Positions 8,520 to 16,286 of a DNA stretch of 24,635 nt are shown piece after piece (positions within the stretch are counted from its first letter, which is position 1; every line of letters starts with the position of its first letter). Origin of the DNA: Bordetella parapertussis (GTDB lineage: Bacteria; Pseudomonadota; Gammaproteobacteria; Burkholderiales; Burkholderiaceae_B); assembly GCA_945903445.1 (NCBI GenBank), contig CAMDNZ010000047.1, positions 1-24,635 on the forward strand, in the 5' to 3' direction. The position numbers and the translations under genes were made by a program. The notes under the pieces are model-generated. The model did no database searches and had not been told where the DNA came from. It saw only the letters and a list, made by a program, of their open reading frames with translations.

Positions 8520-10499
8520 ATGTCGAATGCGATCGAGTCCACGCTGGTCGAAAGCCGCGTGTTTCCCCCGCCTGCCCGCGCGCAAGAGGGCGCGTCGATT
8601 GCGAGCTTAGAGGCTTATAAGGCGTTGACCCAGGAGGTCGAGCGCGATGCCGATGGGTTTTGGCGTGACTTGGCCAACACGCATCTGGTGTGGGACAAGC
8701 CGTTTTCTCAGGTCTTGGACGAGTCGAGTGCACCGTTTTATAAATGGTTCGCCGATGGCGACTTAAACGTCTCCGCCAATTGCCTGGACAAGCACGTTCG
8801 AGCCGGACAGGGGGCTAAAGACGCCATCGTGTTCGAGAGCGACGATGGCAAGGTCACGAAGCTCACCTATGCCGAACTGTTGGCCCGTGTCAGCCGCCTG
8901 GCCAACGGCCTGAAAGCGATGGGCTATAAGCAGGGCGATCGCGCCATCATCTACATGCCCATGTCGATCGAGGCCATTACCGCCATGCAGGCGTGCGCTC
9001 GATTAGGCGTAATTCATTCGGTCGTGTTTGGCGGTTTTTCGGCCAAGAGCCTGCAAGAGCGCATCGTGGACGTGGGCGCGACCCTGGTGATCACCGCCGA
9101 CGAACAGGTGCGCGGTGGCAAGACCATCCCGCTCAAGCCTGCCGTCGAAGAAGCCTTCGAGTTGGGTGGCTGCGATGCCGTGCGCAACGTGATCGTGTAC
9201 CGACGCACGGGCGGTAAAGTCGCGTGGCACCCCACGCGCGACGTGTGGCTGCACGATGTCACCGAAGGCCAGTCGGACCAGTGCGAGCCGGTGGCCGTGC
9301 CAGCCGAGCATCCTCTGTTCATTTTGTATACCTCGGGCTCGACGGGTAAGCCCAAGGGCGTTCAGCACGCCAGCGCGGGTTACCTGCTGTGGGCCTTGTT
9401 GACGGTCAAATGGACCTTCGACGCTCGGCCCGACGATGTATTCTGGTGTACTGCCGACGTGGGTTGGATCACCGGCCACACCTATATCGCCTATGGTCCG
9501 CTGGCTGCGGGCTTGACTCAAGTCGTATTCGAAGGCGTACCTACGTATCCCAACGCGGGCCGTTTCTGGGACATGATCGCACGTCATAAAGTGACTACGT
9601 TTTATACCGCGCCCACCGCCATCCGGTCGCTGATCAAAGCCGCCAGCGCTGACCCCGGCATTGGTCCCGACCGCTACGATCTGAATACCTTGCGCATCAT
9701 CGGCACGGTGGGCGAGCCCATCAATCCGGAAGCCTGGATGTGGTATCACCGCGAGGTGGGTCGCGAGCGCTGCCCGATCGTCGATACGTGGTGGCAGACC
9801 GAGACGGGCGGCCATATGATTACGCCGCTGCCGGGGGCGACGCCCACCAAGCCGGGTTCGTGCACCTTGCCCTTGCCGGGTATCGCAGCGGCCATCGTCG
9901 ATGAGACGGGCGGCGACGTCGAGCAGGGCAAGGGCGGTTTCCTAGTGGTCAAGCGACCCTGGCCCGGCATGATCCGCACGATCTGGAACGATCCCGAGCG
10001 ATTCAAAAAGAGCTACTTTCCGCCTGAGCTCAAAGGCTATTATTTAGCTGGCGATGGCGCACAACGCGACAGCGACGGCTACTTCTGGATCATGGGACGT
10101 ATCGACGACGTGCTCAACGTTTCCGGGCACCGTCTGGGCACCATGGAGGTGGAATCGGCACTGGTCTCGCACGAGCTGGTGGCCGAGGCAGCTGTGGTAG
10201 GACGGCCCGACGACACGACCGGCGAGGCCGTCGTGGCTTTTGTGGTGTTGAAGGGTGCATGCCCCGAAGGCGATCAGGCCCGCGAAATCGCCAAGATTTT
10301 GCGTGACTGGGTGGGCCGAGAAATCGGTCCGATCGCGAAGCCGAAAGACATCCGATTTGGCGAGAACTTGCCCAAGACCCGCTCGGGCAAGATCATGCGA
10401 CGTTTATTGCGTGTCGTGGCCAAAGGCGAAGAAGTGACGCAAGACGTCTCGACCCTCGAAAATCCCGCGATTCTGGAGCAATTGGCCAAGCCCGTTTGA
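8520..10499 (+). CDS. acs: Acetate--CoA ligase (acetyl-CoA synthetase)
   Basis: This 659-residue AMP-forming acyl-CoA synthetase converts acetate, ATP and CoA to acetyl-CoA through acetyl-AMP. The phosphate loop YTSGSTGKPKG lies near residues 270-280, VGWITGHTY and DTWWQTETGG are the acetyl-CoA synthetase forms of the substrate and adenylate pockets, and GRIDDVLNVSGHR is the hinge to the C-terminal domain. PKTRSGKIMRR near the end carries Lys624, the catalytic lysine that is reversibly acetylated in this family. Length matches E. coli Acs (about 652). The Trp-containing pocket motif favours acetate over longer acids, but propionate use cannot be excluded. AGGAG at 8508-8512 supports the ATG at 8520. 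The gene is convergent with the SDR gene and appears to be transcribed alone. Confidence 0.94.
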   Translation: MSNAIESTLVESRVFPPPARAQEGASIASLEAYKALTQEVERDADGFWRDLANTHLVWDKPFSQVLDESSAPFYKWFADGDLNVSANCLDKHVRAGQGAKDAIVFESDDGKVTKLTYAELLARVSRLANGLKAMGYKQGDRAIIYMPMSIEAITAMQACARLGVIHSVVFGGFSAKSLQERIVDVGATLVITADEQVRGGKTIPLKPAVEEAFELGGCDAVRNVIVYRRTGGKVAWHPTRDVWLHDVTEGQSDQCEPVAVPAEHPLFILYTSGSTGKPKGVQHASAGYLLWALLTVKWTFDARPDDVFWCTADVGWITGHTYIAYGPLAAGLTQVVFEGVPTYPNAGRFWDMIARHKVTTFYTAPTAIRSLIKAASADPGIGPDRYDLNTLRIIGTVGEPINPEAWMWYHREVGRERCPIVDTWWQTETGGHMITPLPGATPTKPGSCTLPLPGIAAAIVDETGGDVEQGKGGFLVVKRPWPGMIRTIWNDPERFKKSYFPPELKGYYLAGDGAQRDSDGYFWIMGRIDDVLNVSGHRLGTMEVESALVSHELVAEAAVVGRPDDTTGEAVVAFVVLKGACPEGDQAREIAKILRDWVGREIGPIAKPKDIRFGENLPKTRSGKIMRRLLRVVAKGEEVTQDVSTLENPAILEQLAKPV

Positions 10500-10500
10500 T

Positions 10501-10514
10501 ACCGCGTCAGCGGT
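10501..10514 (+). terminator. Small hairpin after acs
   Basis: ACCGC (10501-10505) and GCGGT (10510-10514) form a perfect 5-bp stem with a GTCA loop one base after the acs stop. No T-tract follows. The rest of the 117-base convergent gap to 10617 shows nothing clear. Confidence 0.2.
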
Positions 10515-10616
10515 GGCTCGCTCGTGCTTCGGAACATGAGTTGGCCCACTCGTTCGGTTCGTCTAGACCATTTGTCGACGTGCAGCGACGCGTTCTGAGT
10601 CTCTGTCCGGGCAGAT

Positions 10617-11576
10617 TCACTTGTCCAGATGGGCGATCACTGCGGTATATCCCGTCACGGCGTCGGGGTAGCGGGGTGTCCACCCTGCGCTGCGCAGTCG
10701 CGCATTGCTCATGCGTTTGCTGCCGACGTTGGCAGGCGGCGAACCGGCGGTCGGTCGAGGCGCACCCAGCAGTTCGGCCAATGCGGCGTACAACGAATGC
10801 AGGGCTTGCGGATGATCGTCGGCACCCAGATATACCGATTCGGGATGTGGGTGCATCAGCAGCGTCGCGCATGCGCTGGCGGCGTCTTCGATATGAATGC
10901 GGTTGGCCATATGCGGGGGATCGATGGGCGCATGGGCGCGGCCCGCACGCAATCGTTCCAGCAACTGCACGCGTCCCGGGCCGTACAGTCCGGCCAGCCG
11001 CAGAACGCAAGCCTGCCCTTCGTGCGCGGCTAACCAGTCTTCAGCAGCGCATAATACTTCGCCGTTGAATCCTTGAGGGGCGGTCGGCGTCGTTTCGTCG
11101 ATCCAATCGCCGTGATGATCGCCATAGACCGCGGAGCTCGACACGAACAACCACCGTTTAAACGCATCACCAGACGAACGGCTTTGCGCGAGCGCGGCGT
11201 ATAGGGTCTTTTGGCCGTGTAAAAACACCCGCTCGTAGGCAACTGCGCTGCGGTCGCCTGGGGTCGGCGTAAACATTACATGGGTGATGTCTGATGGTAG
11301 ATGCGTCAAGGACTGCGGGTCGCTTAAGTCGCCGGCGACCCAGCGCCATTTCGTAAAATAGGCGTCGGCGAGCGTATTCGGCGTGTTGGGCGAGTCGCCC
11401 CCGTCTCGCTCGTCGACCTCGTCGGATCGACCCAGCACTGCTGGCGTTTCGCCAGGTGGGTGACGGCGCAGCCCATACACCCGTGCGACGTCGGATCGTT
11501 GCAGCAGGCGCTGCGCGGTACGCAGGCCGAGGTCGCCGCAACCGGCGATCAGAATATGCGCAGCACCCATGGTCAT
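10617..11576 (-). CDS. YeeZ-like NAD(P)-binding SDR/epimerase family protein
   Basis: This 319-residue protein has a Rossmann fold at its N-terminus (HILIAGCGDLGLRTA, GxGxxG pattern) and resembles the extended-SDR YeeZ subgroup. The central motif is FVSSSAVYGDHHGDW: the Tyr follows Ser-Ala-Val, but no Lys occurs four residues later, so the usual YxxxK catalytic pair is incomplete, as in the atypical YeeZ-like branch. A second signature, RLAGLYGPGR, and RIHIEDAA follow. The start is placed at 11576 because this ATG overlaps the ETF-QO stop as ATGA, indicating coupling. An ATG six bases further on (11570) is possible, and the frame is open upstream only within ETF-QO. Substrate and physiological role are unknown. 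Confidence 0.82.
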   Translation of the reverse strand: MTMGAAHILIAGCGDLGLRTAQRLLQRSDVARVYGLRRHPPGETPAVLGRSDEVDERDGGDSPNTPNTLADAYFTKWRWVAGDLSDPQSLTHLPSDITHVMFTPTPGDRSAVAYERVFLHGQKTLYAALAQSRSSGDAFKRWLFVSSSAVYGDHHGDWIDETTPTAPQGFNGEVLCAAEDWLAAHEGQACVLRLAGLYGPGRVQLLERLRAGRAHAPIDPPHMANRIHIEDAASACATLLMHPHPESVYLGADDHPQALHSLYAALAELLGAPRPTAGSPPANVGSKRMSNARLRSAGWTPRYPDAVTGYTAVIAHLDK

Positions 11577-13219
11577 AGGCCGTTGTATACGGGGCCTTCC
11601 CCGCCTTGCGGCGTCACCCACACGATATTCTGCGTGGGGTCTTTGATATCGCAGGTCTTGCAGTGCACGCAGTTCTGCGCGTTGATTCTGAGCTGATCGC
11701 TGCCTGTGTTGTCTTTGACGAATTCGTACACACCGGCCGGACAGTAGCGTGCCTCGGGACCGCCATAACGCGCCAGGTTGATGGATACCGGCACGTTCTT
11801 GTCTTTCAAGGTCAGGTGTACCGGCTCGTTCTCGTCGTGATTGGTGTTGGAGATGAAGACCGAACTGAGACGATCGAAGGTCAATTTACCGTCGGGCCTT
11901 GGGTAATCGATGCGCGCGCATTCTGCCGCGGGTTGCAAACAGGCGTGATCGGGTTTCGTTCGATGGATGGTCCATGGCATCTTACCTTTGAACAGCCATT
12001 GCTCGATACCGGTCATCAGCGTGGCGACGGTGCGTCCCTTCTTGAACCATTGCTTGAAGTTGCGGGCTTTGTTCAGTTCGTCGTGCAAAGGCGAGGCCAG
12101 GAACGCTTCCGGATAGGCTGGTAGTTCGTCGGCGCGACGATCGGCCACACAGGCGTCGAACAAGGCTTCGGCGGCCATCTTGCCCGACGCGATGGCGGCA
12201 TGGCTGCCCTTGATGCGCGATACGTTCATGAAGCCGGCTTCGCAGCCGACCAACAGACCGCCTGGAAACACCAGTTTGGGCAATGACAGCAGGCCACCCG
12301 CAGTGATCGAACGAGCGCCGTAGGCGATGCGTTTGCCACCTTCGAAAATGCCACGGATGCTGGGGTGTGTCTTGAAGCGCTGGAACTCTTCGAAGGGCGA
12401 CAGCCACGGGTTGGCATAGTCCAGTCCGACCACCAGTCCGACGACGACCAAGTTGTCGTTCAGATGGTAGAGGAACGAGCCGCCGTAGGTATCGGCGTCC
12501 AAAGGCCAACCCGCAGTGTGAACGACGCGGCCCGGATGCGCTTGCGTCGGATCGACTTCCCACATTTCCTTGATGCCGATGCCGTAACTTTGCGGATCGC
12601 GACCTTCGTTTAATTTGTAGCGTTCGTCGAGCTGGCGACCGAGGTGGCCACGCGAGCCTTCTGCGAACACCGTGTAGCGTGCCAGCAGTTCCATGCCGGG
12701 TTGGTATTGCGCAGTATGCGTGCCATCGCGTGCTACGCCCATGTCGCCGGTGGCTACGCCGCGAACCGCGCCTTGCTCGTCATACAGAATTTCTGCGGCG
12801 GCGAAACCGGGAAAAATGTCGACCCCCAAAGCTTCGGCCTGCTCGCCCAGCCAGCGAGTCACCTCGCCTAAACGCACGACATAATTGCCATGATTCTGAA
12901 AGCAAGCGGGCAACATCCAGTTGGGCGTAGTACGACAGCCTGTTTTGCTCAAAAAAAGGAACTTGTCTTCGGTCACTGGAACCTTAAGCGGCGCGTTTTT
13001 TTCTTTCCAATCAGGGATCAATTCGGTTAACGCGCCGGGGTCCATAACCGCGCCAGATAAGGTGTGAGCGCCGATTTCGCTAGCTTTCTCCAGCACGCAG
13101 ACGTTGACCTCGCGGCTGCGCTCGGCAGCAAGTTGCTTCAGGCGGATGGCCGTGGCCAAACCGGCGGGCCCCCCGCCGACGACGACCACGTCATAGTCCA
13201 TAGCTTCGCGTTCTGACAT
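11573..13219 (-). CDS. Electron transfer flavoprotein-ubiquinone oxidoreductase (ETF-QO)
   Basis: ETF-QO takes electrons from reduced electron transfer flavoprotein, fed by acyl-CoA dehydrogenases, and passes them to ubiquinone at the membrane. The 548-residue product has the FAD-binding dinucleotide fold at the N-terminus (VVVVGGGPAGLATA, residues about 11-24), the long substrate and membrane-binding region, and a C-terminal 4Fe-4S ferredoxin-like domain with Cys in YCPAG and in NCVHCKTCDIKDPTQN. It ends with PQGGEGPVYNGL, typical of the family. Start 13219 (MSEREAMDYD) is chosen because it follows an AGGTG-type ribosome binding site and lets the FAD motif begin near residue 10; a longer frame to 13369 would run into the divergent thioesterase gene. 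It is coupled to the SDR gene by ATGA. Confidence 0.95.
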   Translation of the reverse strand: MSEREAMDYDVVVVGGGPAGLATAIRLKQLAAERSREVNVCVLEKASEIGAHTLSGAVMDPGALTELIPDWKEKNAPLKVPVTEDKFLFLSKTGCRTTPNWMLPACFQNHGNYVVRLGEVTRWLGEQAEALGVDIFPGFAAAEILYDEQGAVRGVATGDMGVARDGTHTAQYQPGMELLARYTVFAEGSRGHLGRQLDERYKLNEGRDPQSYGIGIKEMWEVDPTQAHPGRVVHTAGWPLDADTYGGSFLYHLNDNLVVVGLVVGLDYANPWLSPFEEFQRFKTHPSIRGIFEGGKRIAYGARSITAGGLLSLPKLVFPGGLLVGCEAGFMNVSRIKGSHAAIASGKMAAEALFDACVADRRADELPAYPEAFLASPLHDELNKARNFKQWFKKGRTVATLMTGIEQWLFKGKMPWTIHRTKPDHACLQPAAECARIDYPRPDGKLTFDRLSSVFISNTNHDENEPVHLTLKDKNVPVSINLARYGGPEARYCPAGVYEFVKDNTGSDQLRINAQNCVHCKTCDIKDPTQNIVWVTPQGGEGPVYNGL

Positions 13220-13235
13220 AAATACACCTGTATTT
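13220..13235. promoter_or_regulatory. Perfect inverted repeat over the ETF-QO ribosome binding site
   Basis: AAATACACCTGTATTT is a perfect inverted repeat, 7-base arms around CC, lying directly against the ETF-QO start codon. Read on the ETF-QO strand, its centre is the AGGTG ribosome binding site. It could be an operator for a dimeric repressor or a small hairpin exposing the site in its loop. No regulator is identified. Confidence 0.5.
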
Positions 13236-13274
13236 GATCTACGATTTGAGCGGTAGTTCGAGCCATTGTAGGTC

Positions 13275-13304
13275 AGGCGTAGCGCTCGATCGTGCGCTAC
13301 GCCT
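13275..13304. promoter_or_regulatory. 11-bp inverted repeat in the ETF-QO/thioesterase divergent region
   Basis: AGGCGTAGCGC at 13275-13285 and GCGCTACGCCT at 13294-13304 are perfect complements with an 8-base spacer TCGATCGT, itself nearly symmetrical. The repeat lies 27 bases before the preferred thioesterase start at 13332. It may be an operator or an mRNA leader hairpin. Confidence 0.45.
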
Positions 13305-13331
13305 ACCGAATTTATGAAGGATATGTTTGTT

Positions 13332-13814
13332 ATGGAATCTAATACAGCGCCACAAGACGGTCCCCGCACGTTGTTGAAGGGCGATTACTTCATCGTCGAT
13401 CTGCCGATTCGATGGGGCGATTGCGATGCATTACAGCATTTGAATAACGTTGCTTTCTTCAGGTTGATGGAGGAGGGGCGTGTGCAGATGCTGGTTGGAT
13501 CGGGCATTCCCTGGCCCAAAGATCACGGCCCGATCGTCGTCCATGTGTCTTGCGATTTTCTGCAGCCTTTTTCTTATCCGGGCACCGTGCGAGTCACTCA
13601 CACTGTCATGAAAATCGGATGCAGCAGTATCGAGATGGAAGTGACGCTGGCCCCGAACGACTCGCCCGATTCGATCCATGCCCGTGGCCGCACGGTTGCC
13701 GTGTGGATGGACTTAGCTGCCAAGGCCGCCGCCCCATGGCCGCAAAATTTGCTTGAAGGCATGGGAGCCTATCGATCCGGTGGCGCAAAGGCGTCGGCAC
13801 TCGGCGTAAGCTGA
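13332..13814 (+). CDS. Acyl-CoA thioesterase, 4HBT hotdog fold
   Basis: This 160-residue protein is a single hotdog domain of the YbgC/FadM-like 4HBT family, which hydrolyses acyl-CoA thioesters. The active-site region RWGDCDALQHLNN near residues 27-39 matches the family's aspartate-containing helix-start motif, followed by FFRLMEEGRVQML. The later strands (IVVHVSCDFLQPFSYPGTV) fit the family. In-frame ATGs occur at 13314, 13323 and 13332; the last is preferred because AAGGA at 13317-13321 lies ten bases upstream, whereas it would be inside the gene for the first. The gene is divergent from ETF-QO and upstream of the CoA-transferase genes, so it may share their acyl-CoA theme. The exact acyl substrate cannot be told. 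Confidence 0.85.
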   Translation: MESNTAPQDGPRTLLKGDYFIVDLPIRWGDCDALQHLNNVAFFRLMEEGRVQMLVGSGIPWPKDHGPIVVHVSCDFLQPFSYPGTVRVTHTVMKIGCSSIEMEVTLAPNDSPDSIHARGRTVAVWMDLAAKAAAPWPQNLLEGMGAYRSGGAKASALGVS

Positions 13815-14032
13815 AGAACACGCCGCGCATCCTCACTGCATGTCCTCGTTTCCGACACGCCGTTCCGGAAATACGAACAAGGACGTTGCTCGGGGATTTC
13901 CCCAGACGGTAGCTGAGAGGTTCGAGCGCTCCACGCTGGTTCTGTTGCCGCTCCCGCCGTCTTCCGCTCAAGCTGGTAAAGTCGTCCGTGTTGAATCCAG
14001 AACAGCCGGATCACCACAAGGAGCAAGAGACG

Positions 14033-14731
14033 ATGGACAAAGTATGTGCCAGTGCCGCCGAAGCCTTGGCTGGCATTGTGAAGGACGGGCAAACCGTGGC
14101 CGTCGGAGGCTTCGGTCTCTGCGGCATCCCGGAGGCCCTAATCGCCGCGCTGCGCGATAGCGGCGTTCAGGGTCTGACTTGTATCAGTAACAACGCGGGT
14201 GTCGATAATTTCGGCCTGGGGCAGTTACTGGAAACACGCCAGATTCGCAAAATGATCGCCTCATATGTGGGAGAGAACAAAGAGTTTGCACGTCAATATC
14301 TAGCCGGTGAACTCGAACTCGAATTCACGCCGCAGGGTACGCTGGCTGAGAAGCTACGCGCCGGTGGTGCCGGCATTCCTGCGTTCTTCACCCAAACGGG
14401 TGTGGGCACCTTGGTGGCCGAGGGTAAAGAGGTGCGCGAATTCGACGGCGTACCGCACATCATGGAGCTCGCGCTCACTCCCGACGTCTCTTTGGTCAAG
14501 GCGCACACAGCCGATCGCAGCGGCAATCTCGTGTTTCGGCGTACGGCACGCAACTTCAATCCGAACGTCGCCATGGCTGGTCGGGTCACGATCGTCGAGG
14601 TCGAGTCGGTGGTGGACACGGGCGAGATCGATCCGGACGATGTGCATTTGCCGGGCATTTACGTGCACCGTATCGTCGTCAATGCGAATCCCGAAAAACG
14701 TATCGAGCAACGCACCGTGCGTGCCGTTTAA
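14033..14731 (+). CDS. scoA: 3-oxoacid CoA-transferase subunit A
   Basis: This 232-residue subunit belongs to the family I CoA-transferases (SCOT/AtoDA/PcaIJ type), which move CoA between succinyl-CoA or acetyl-CoA and 3-oxoacids such as acetoacetate. The subunit A signature is DGQTVAVGGFGLCGIPE near residues 17-33, with the glycine-rich GGFxxxGxP core. NNAGVDNFGLG and the acidic GVPHIMELAL region are also typical. An upstream in-frame start at 13988 is rejected because AAGGAG at 14018-14023 is correctly spaced for the ATG at 14033. It is followed 11 bases later by subunit B. SCOT activity is more likely than the beta-ketoadipate form because no aromatic-degradation genes are near, but the two cannot be separated by eye. 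The 218 bases before the gene contain nothing I can name. Confidence 0.9.
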   Translation: MDKVCASAAEALAGIVKDGQTVAVGGFGLCGIPEALIAALRDSGVQGLTCISNNAGVDNFGLGQLLETRQIRKMIASYVGENKEFARQYLAGELELEFTPQGTLAEKLRAGGAGIPAFFTQTGVGTLVAEGKEVREFDGVPHIMELALTPDVSLVKAHTADRSGNLVFRRTARNFNPNVAMAGRVTIVEVESVVDTGEIDPDDVHLPGIYVHRIVVNANPEKRIEQRTVRAV

Positions 14732-14742
14732 GGAGACCCACT

Positions 14743-15399
14743 ATGGCATGGACCCGCGATGAAATGGCTGCGCGCGCCGCGCGCGAGCTGCAAGATGGTT
14801 TTTATGTGAATTTGGGAATCGGTATCCCGACCCAGGTGGCCAATCACGTGCCTGCCGGCATAGAGGTATGGCTGCAATCCGAGAATGGCCTGCTGGGCAT
14901 CGGACCGTTTCCCGCCGACGATCAGGTCGACGCCGATCTGATCAACGCCGGAAAGCAAACCGTGACCACGTTGCCAGGATCGTCGATTTTCTCGTCGGCC
15001 GATTCCTTCGGAATGATTCGAGGCGGCAAGGTCAATCTGGCTATCCTGGGCGCCATGCAGGTGTCCGAGAGGGGCGATCTGGCCAATTGGATGATCCCCG
15101 GGAAGATGGTCAAAGGCATGGGCGGTGCGATGGATCTGGTCGCCGGTGTTCAGCGTGTGGTCGTGCTGATGGATCACGTCGCCAAAACCAAGGATGGTTC
15201 GGAAGACATCAAGCTGCTGCCGAACTGCACCTTGCCCTTGACCGGCGTTGGGGTGGTGGACCTGATCATCACCGACCTGGGGGTGTTGGCTGTCGAAGAC
15301 GACGGTTTGGTTTTGAAGGAATTGGCACCCGGGGTCACAGCAGAAGAAATCAAGAGCAAGACTAAGGCGAAGTTACGGGTGGTTTTGAATCAAGCATGA
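14743..15399 (+). CDS. scoB: 3-oxoacid CoA-transferase subunit B
   Basis: This 218-residue protein is the catalytic beta subunit partner of the preceding gene. The motif LQSENGLLGIGP near residues 44-55 contains the Glu of SENG, which forms the glutamyl-CoA thioester intermediate in this family. VNLGIGIPTQVANH near the N-terminus and LAILGAMQVS are characteristic. Length is close to that of bacterial ScoB/AtoA proteins. The start at 14743 is set by AAGGAG at 14730-14735, which overlaps the scoA stop, so the two subunits are made from one message at similar levels. The gene is followed by a hairpin with a short T run, consistent with the end of this operon before the pilus locus. Confidence 0.92.
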   Translation: MAWTRDEMAARAARELQDGFYVNLGIGIPTQVANHVPAGIEVWLQSENGLLGIGPFPADDQVDADLINAGKQTVTTLPGSSIFSSADSFGMIRGGKVNLAILGAMQVSERGDLANWMIPGKMVKGMGGAMDLVAGVQRVVVLMDHVAKTKDGSEDIKLLPNCTLPLTGVGVVDLIITDLGVLAVEDDGLVLKELAPGVTAEEIKSKTKAKLRVVLNQA

Positions 15400-15409
15400 C
15401 TCGTTTTCG

Positions 15410-15448
15410 AGGGCTATCTCTATCGCAGCACGCCGGGATGGCCCTTTT
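15410..15448 (+). terminator. Terminator-like hairpin after scoB
   Basis: AGGGCTATC (15410-15418) pairs with GATGGCCCT (15437-15445) over nine positions, with one G-U, around an 18-base loop, and TTT follows the stem (four Ts from 15445). This is a plausible intrinsic terminator of the scoAB operon, though the loop is long and the T run short. Confidence 0.5.
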
Positions 15449-15470
15449 GACCCCTCTTTCTCCGTGTAGC

Positions 15471-15486
15471 TGGCGCGCCAATTGTA
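15471..15486 (+). promoter_or_regulatory. Sigma-54-like promoter match upstream of the pilin gene
   Basis: TGGCGCGCCAATTGTA resembles the -24/-12 consensus TGGCACG-N4-TTGC-W: GG and G-T are ten bases apart, with two mismatches, one of them at the important C of the -12 GC. It lies about 157 bases upstream of the prepilin start. Pilin genes in other bacteria can use sigma-54, but the mismatch makes this tentative. Confidence 0.2.
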
Positions 15487-15507
15487 TCAATGCCATGTAT
15501 AAATTAC

Positions 15508-15533
15508 GAATGTATTCATAAGGTTGTAACCTT
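15508..15533. promoter_or_regulatory. Two adjacent GT-centred inverted repeats upstream of pilS
   Basis: GAAT-GT-ATTC (15508-15517) and AAGGTT-GT-AACCTT (15520-15533) are neighbouring inverted repeats in the AT-rich leader of the pilus locus, with centres 14 bases apart. They look like operator half-sites for one or two dimeric regulators. The rest of 15449-15642 holds no gene I can support. Confidence 0.35.
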
Positions 15534-15642
15534 TGCAGCACTCAGAGGCAACTGGTAGTCGTATCAGGCGTCTATGAAGCTATTGAAATCTTCTGTTTGA
15601 CCGTTTAGGTCGAATGCAATTATCAAATAAAAGGTTATAGCA

Positions 15643-16272
15643 ATGACATTCAGCATTCCTTCAATTAAGTATAAATCCGTCCAGACGGCATGTAATCGTG
15701 GTGTGCCGAGATTGGGTTCTCGCTCCCGCCAAGCTGGTTTTGATCTCATCCAATTGTCTATTGTCGTTGGCGTCATCGGGGTTTTGATGGCTGCGGCACT
15801 GGTAGGCGTGCCACGCGTGATGAATGGCGTCCGTGCAAACGGCGCGGTTCAAGATTTGCAGGCAATGATCTCCTCGTTTCAAACCGGACTGGCGACTAGT
15901 TCTTTCTCGGAAGCAGCGGATAGGTCCGTTACTGGATTTATTAGGCATGGTTTTATCAGCCCAAGCGCCATAGTAGGTGGCACCTCTATGCGGGGACGAT
16001 TCGGGGGGGATGTCCAGATAGCGCCTGATGCTGACGGCTACGGTGCTCTTGCTGTGAACGTCAAGTATCCCGACGTGCCTTCAAGGGTGTGCCCGTCGCT
16101 GATCATGTCGCTTCAAGGATCCGTTTCGATGCTGAAGGTAGGCTCGGCTGAATTAAAGAGCGGGTCGAAAGCCTTCGCTGCCACGGAGGTCGCCGCTGCT
16201 TGTCAATCGAAGGCTAATGCAGATGCCCCCGTGTCCAGCAAACCCGTAACGATCGAATTCGTCATCGCTTAA
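15643..16272 (+). CDS. pilS: Type IVb major prepilin, PilS-like
   Basis: This 209-residue prepilin is likely the structural subunit of the pilus encoded downstream. It has a long 32-residue leader ending SRSRQAG, then a hydrophobic stretch FDLIQLSIVVGVIGVLMAA, the pattern cut by a prepilin peptidase after Gly32; the mature chain would be 177 residues. Long leaders and mature size fit type IVb pilins such as R64 PilS. Two C-terminal cysteines (in RVCPS and AACQS) could form the disulfide of the D-region. Position 5 of the mature chain is Gln (CAA), where type IV pilins usually have Glu. AAAAGG at 15629-15634 supports the ATG at 15643. It precedes the assembly genes rather than lying among them, separated by three hairpins. 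It could instead be a minor pilin. Confidence 0.85.
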   Translation: MTFSIPSIKYKSVQTACNRGVPRLGSRSRQAGFDLIQLSIVVGVIGVLMAAALVGVPRVMNGVRANGAVQDLQAMISSFQTGLATSSFSEAADRSVTGFIRHGFISPSAIVGGTSMRGRFGGDVQIAPDADGYGALAVNVKYPDVPSRVCPSLIMSLQGSVSMLKVGSAELKSGSKAFAATEVAAACQSKANADAPVSSKPVTIEFVIA

Positions 16273-16286
16273 TCGACCGTAAGGCA

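Noticed and set aside
10496..11068. Open frame of 190 codons on the + strand after acs
   Set aside because: It overlaps the SDR gene on the other strand, whose Rossmann motif and ATGA coupling are convincing; the + product is Arg-rich and featureless.
13892..13903. Small palindrome GGGGATTTCCCC upstream of scoA
   Set aside because: Short arms, no T-tract and no nearby promoter elements; not enough to call an operator.
13840..14160. Possible small gene between thioesterase and scoA
   Set aside because: Half of it overlaps scoA in another frame; there is no good ribosome binding site and no recognisable sequence.
15574..15600. Eight-residue leader peptide MKLLKSSV before the pilin gene
   Set aside because: No ribosome binding site and no attenuator structure linked to it; a frame of this size is expected by chance in AT-rich DNA.
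15597..15626. TTGACC and TATCAA 18 bases apart as a sigma-70 promoter of pilS
   Set aside because: The resulting start would fall inside or after the AAAAGG ribosome binding site, leaving almost no leader; kept only as a remark.
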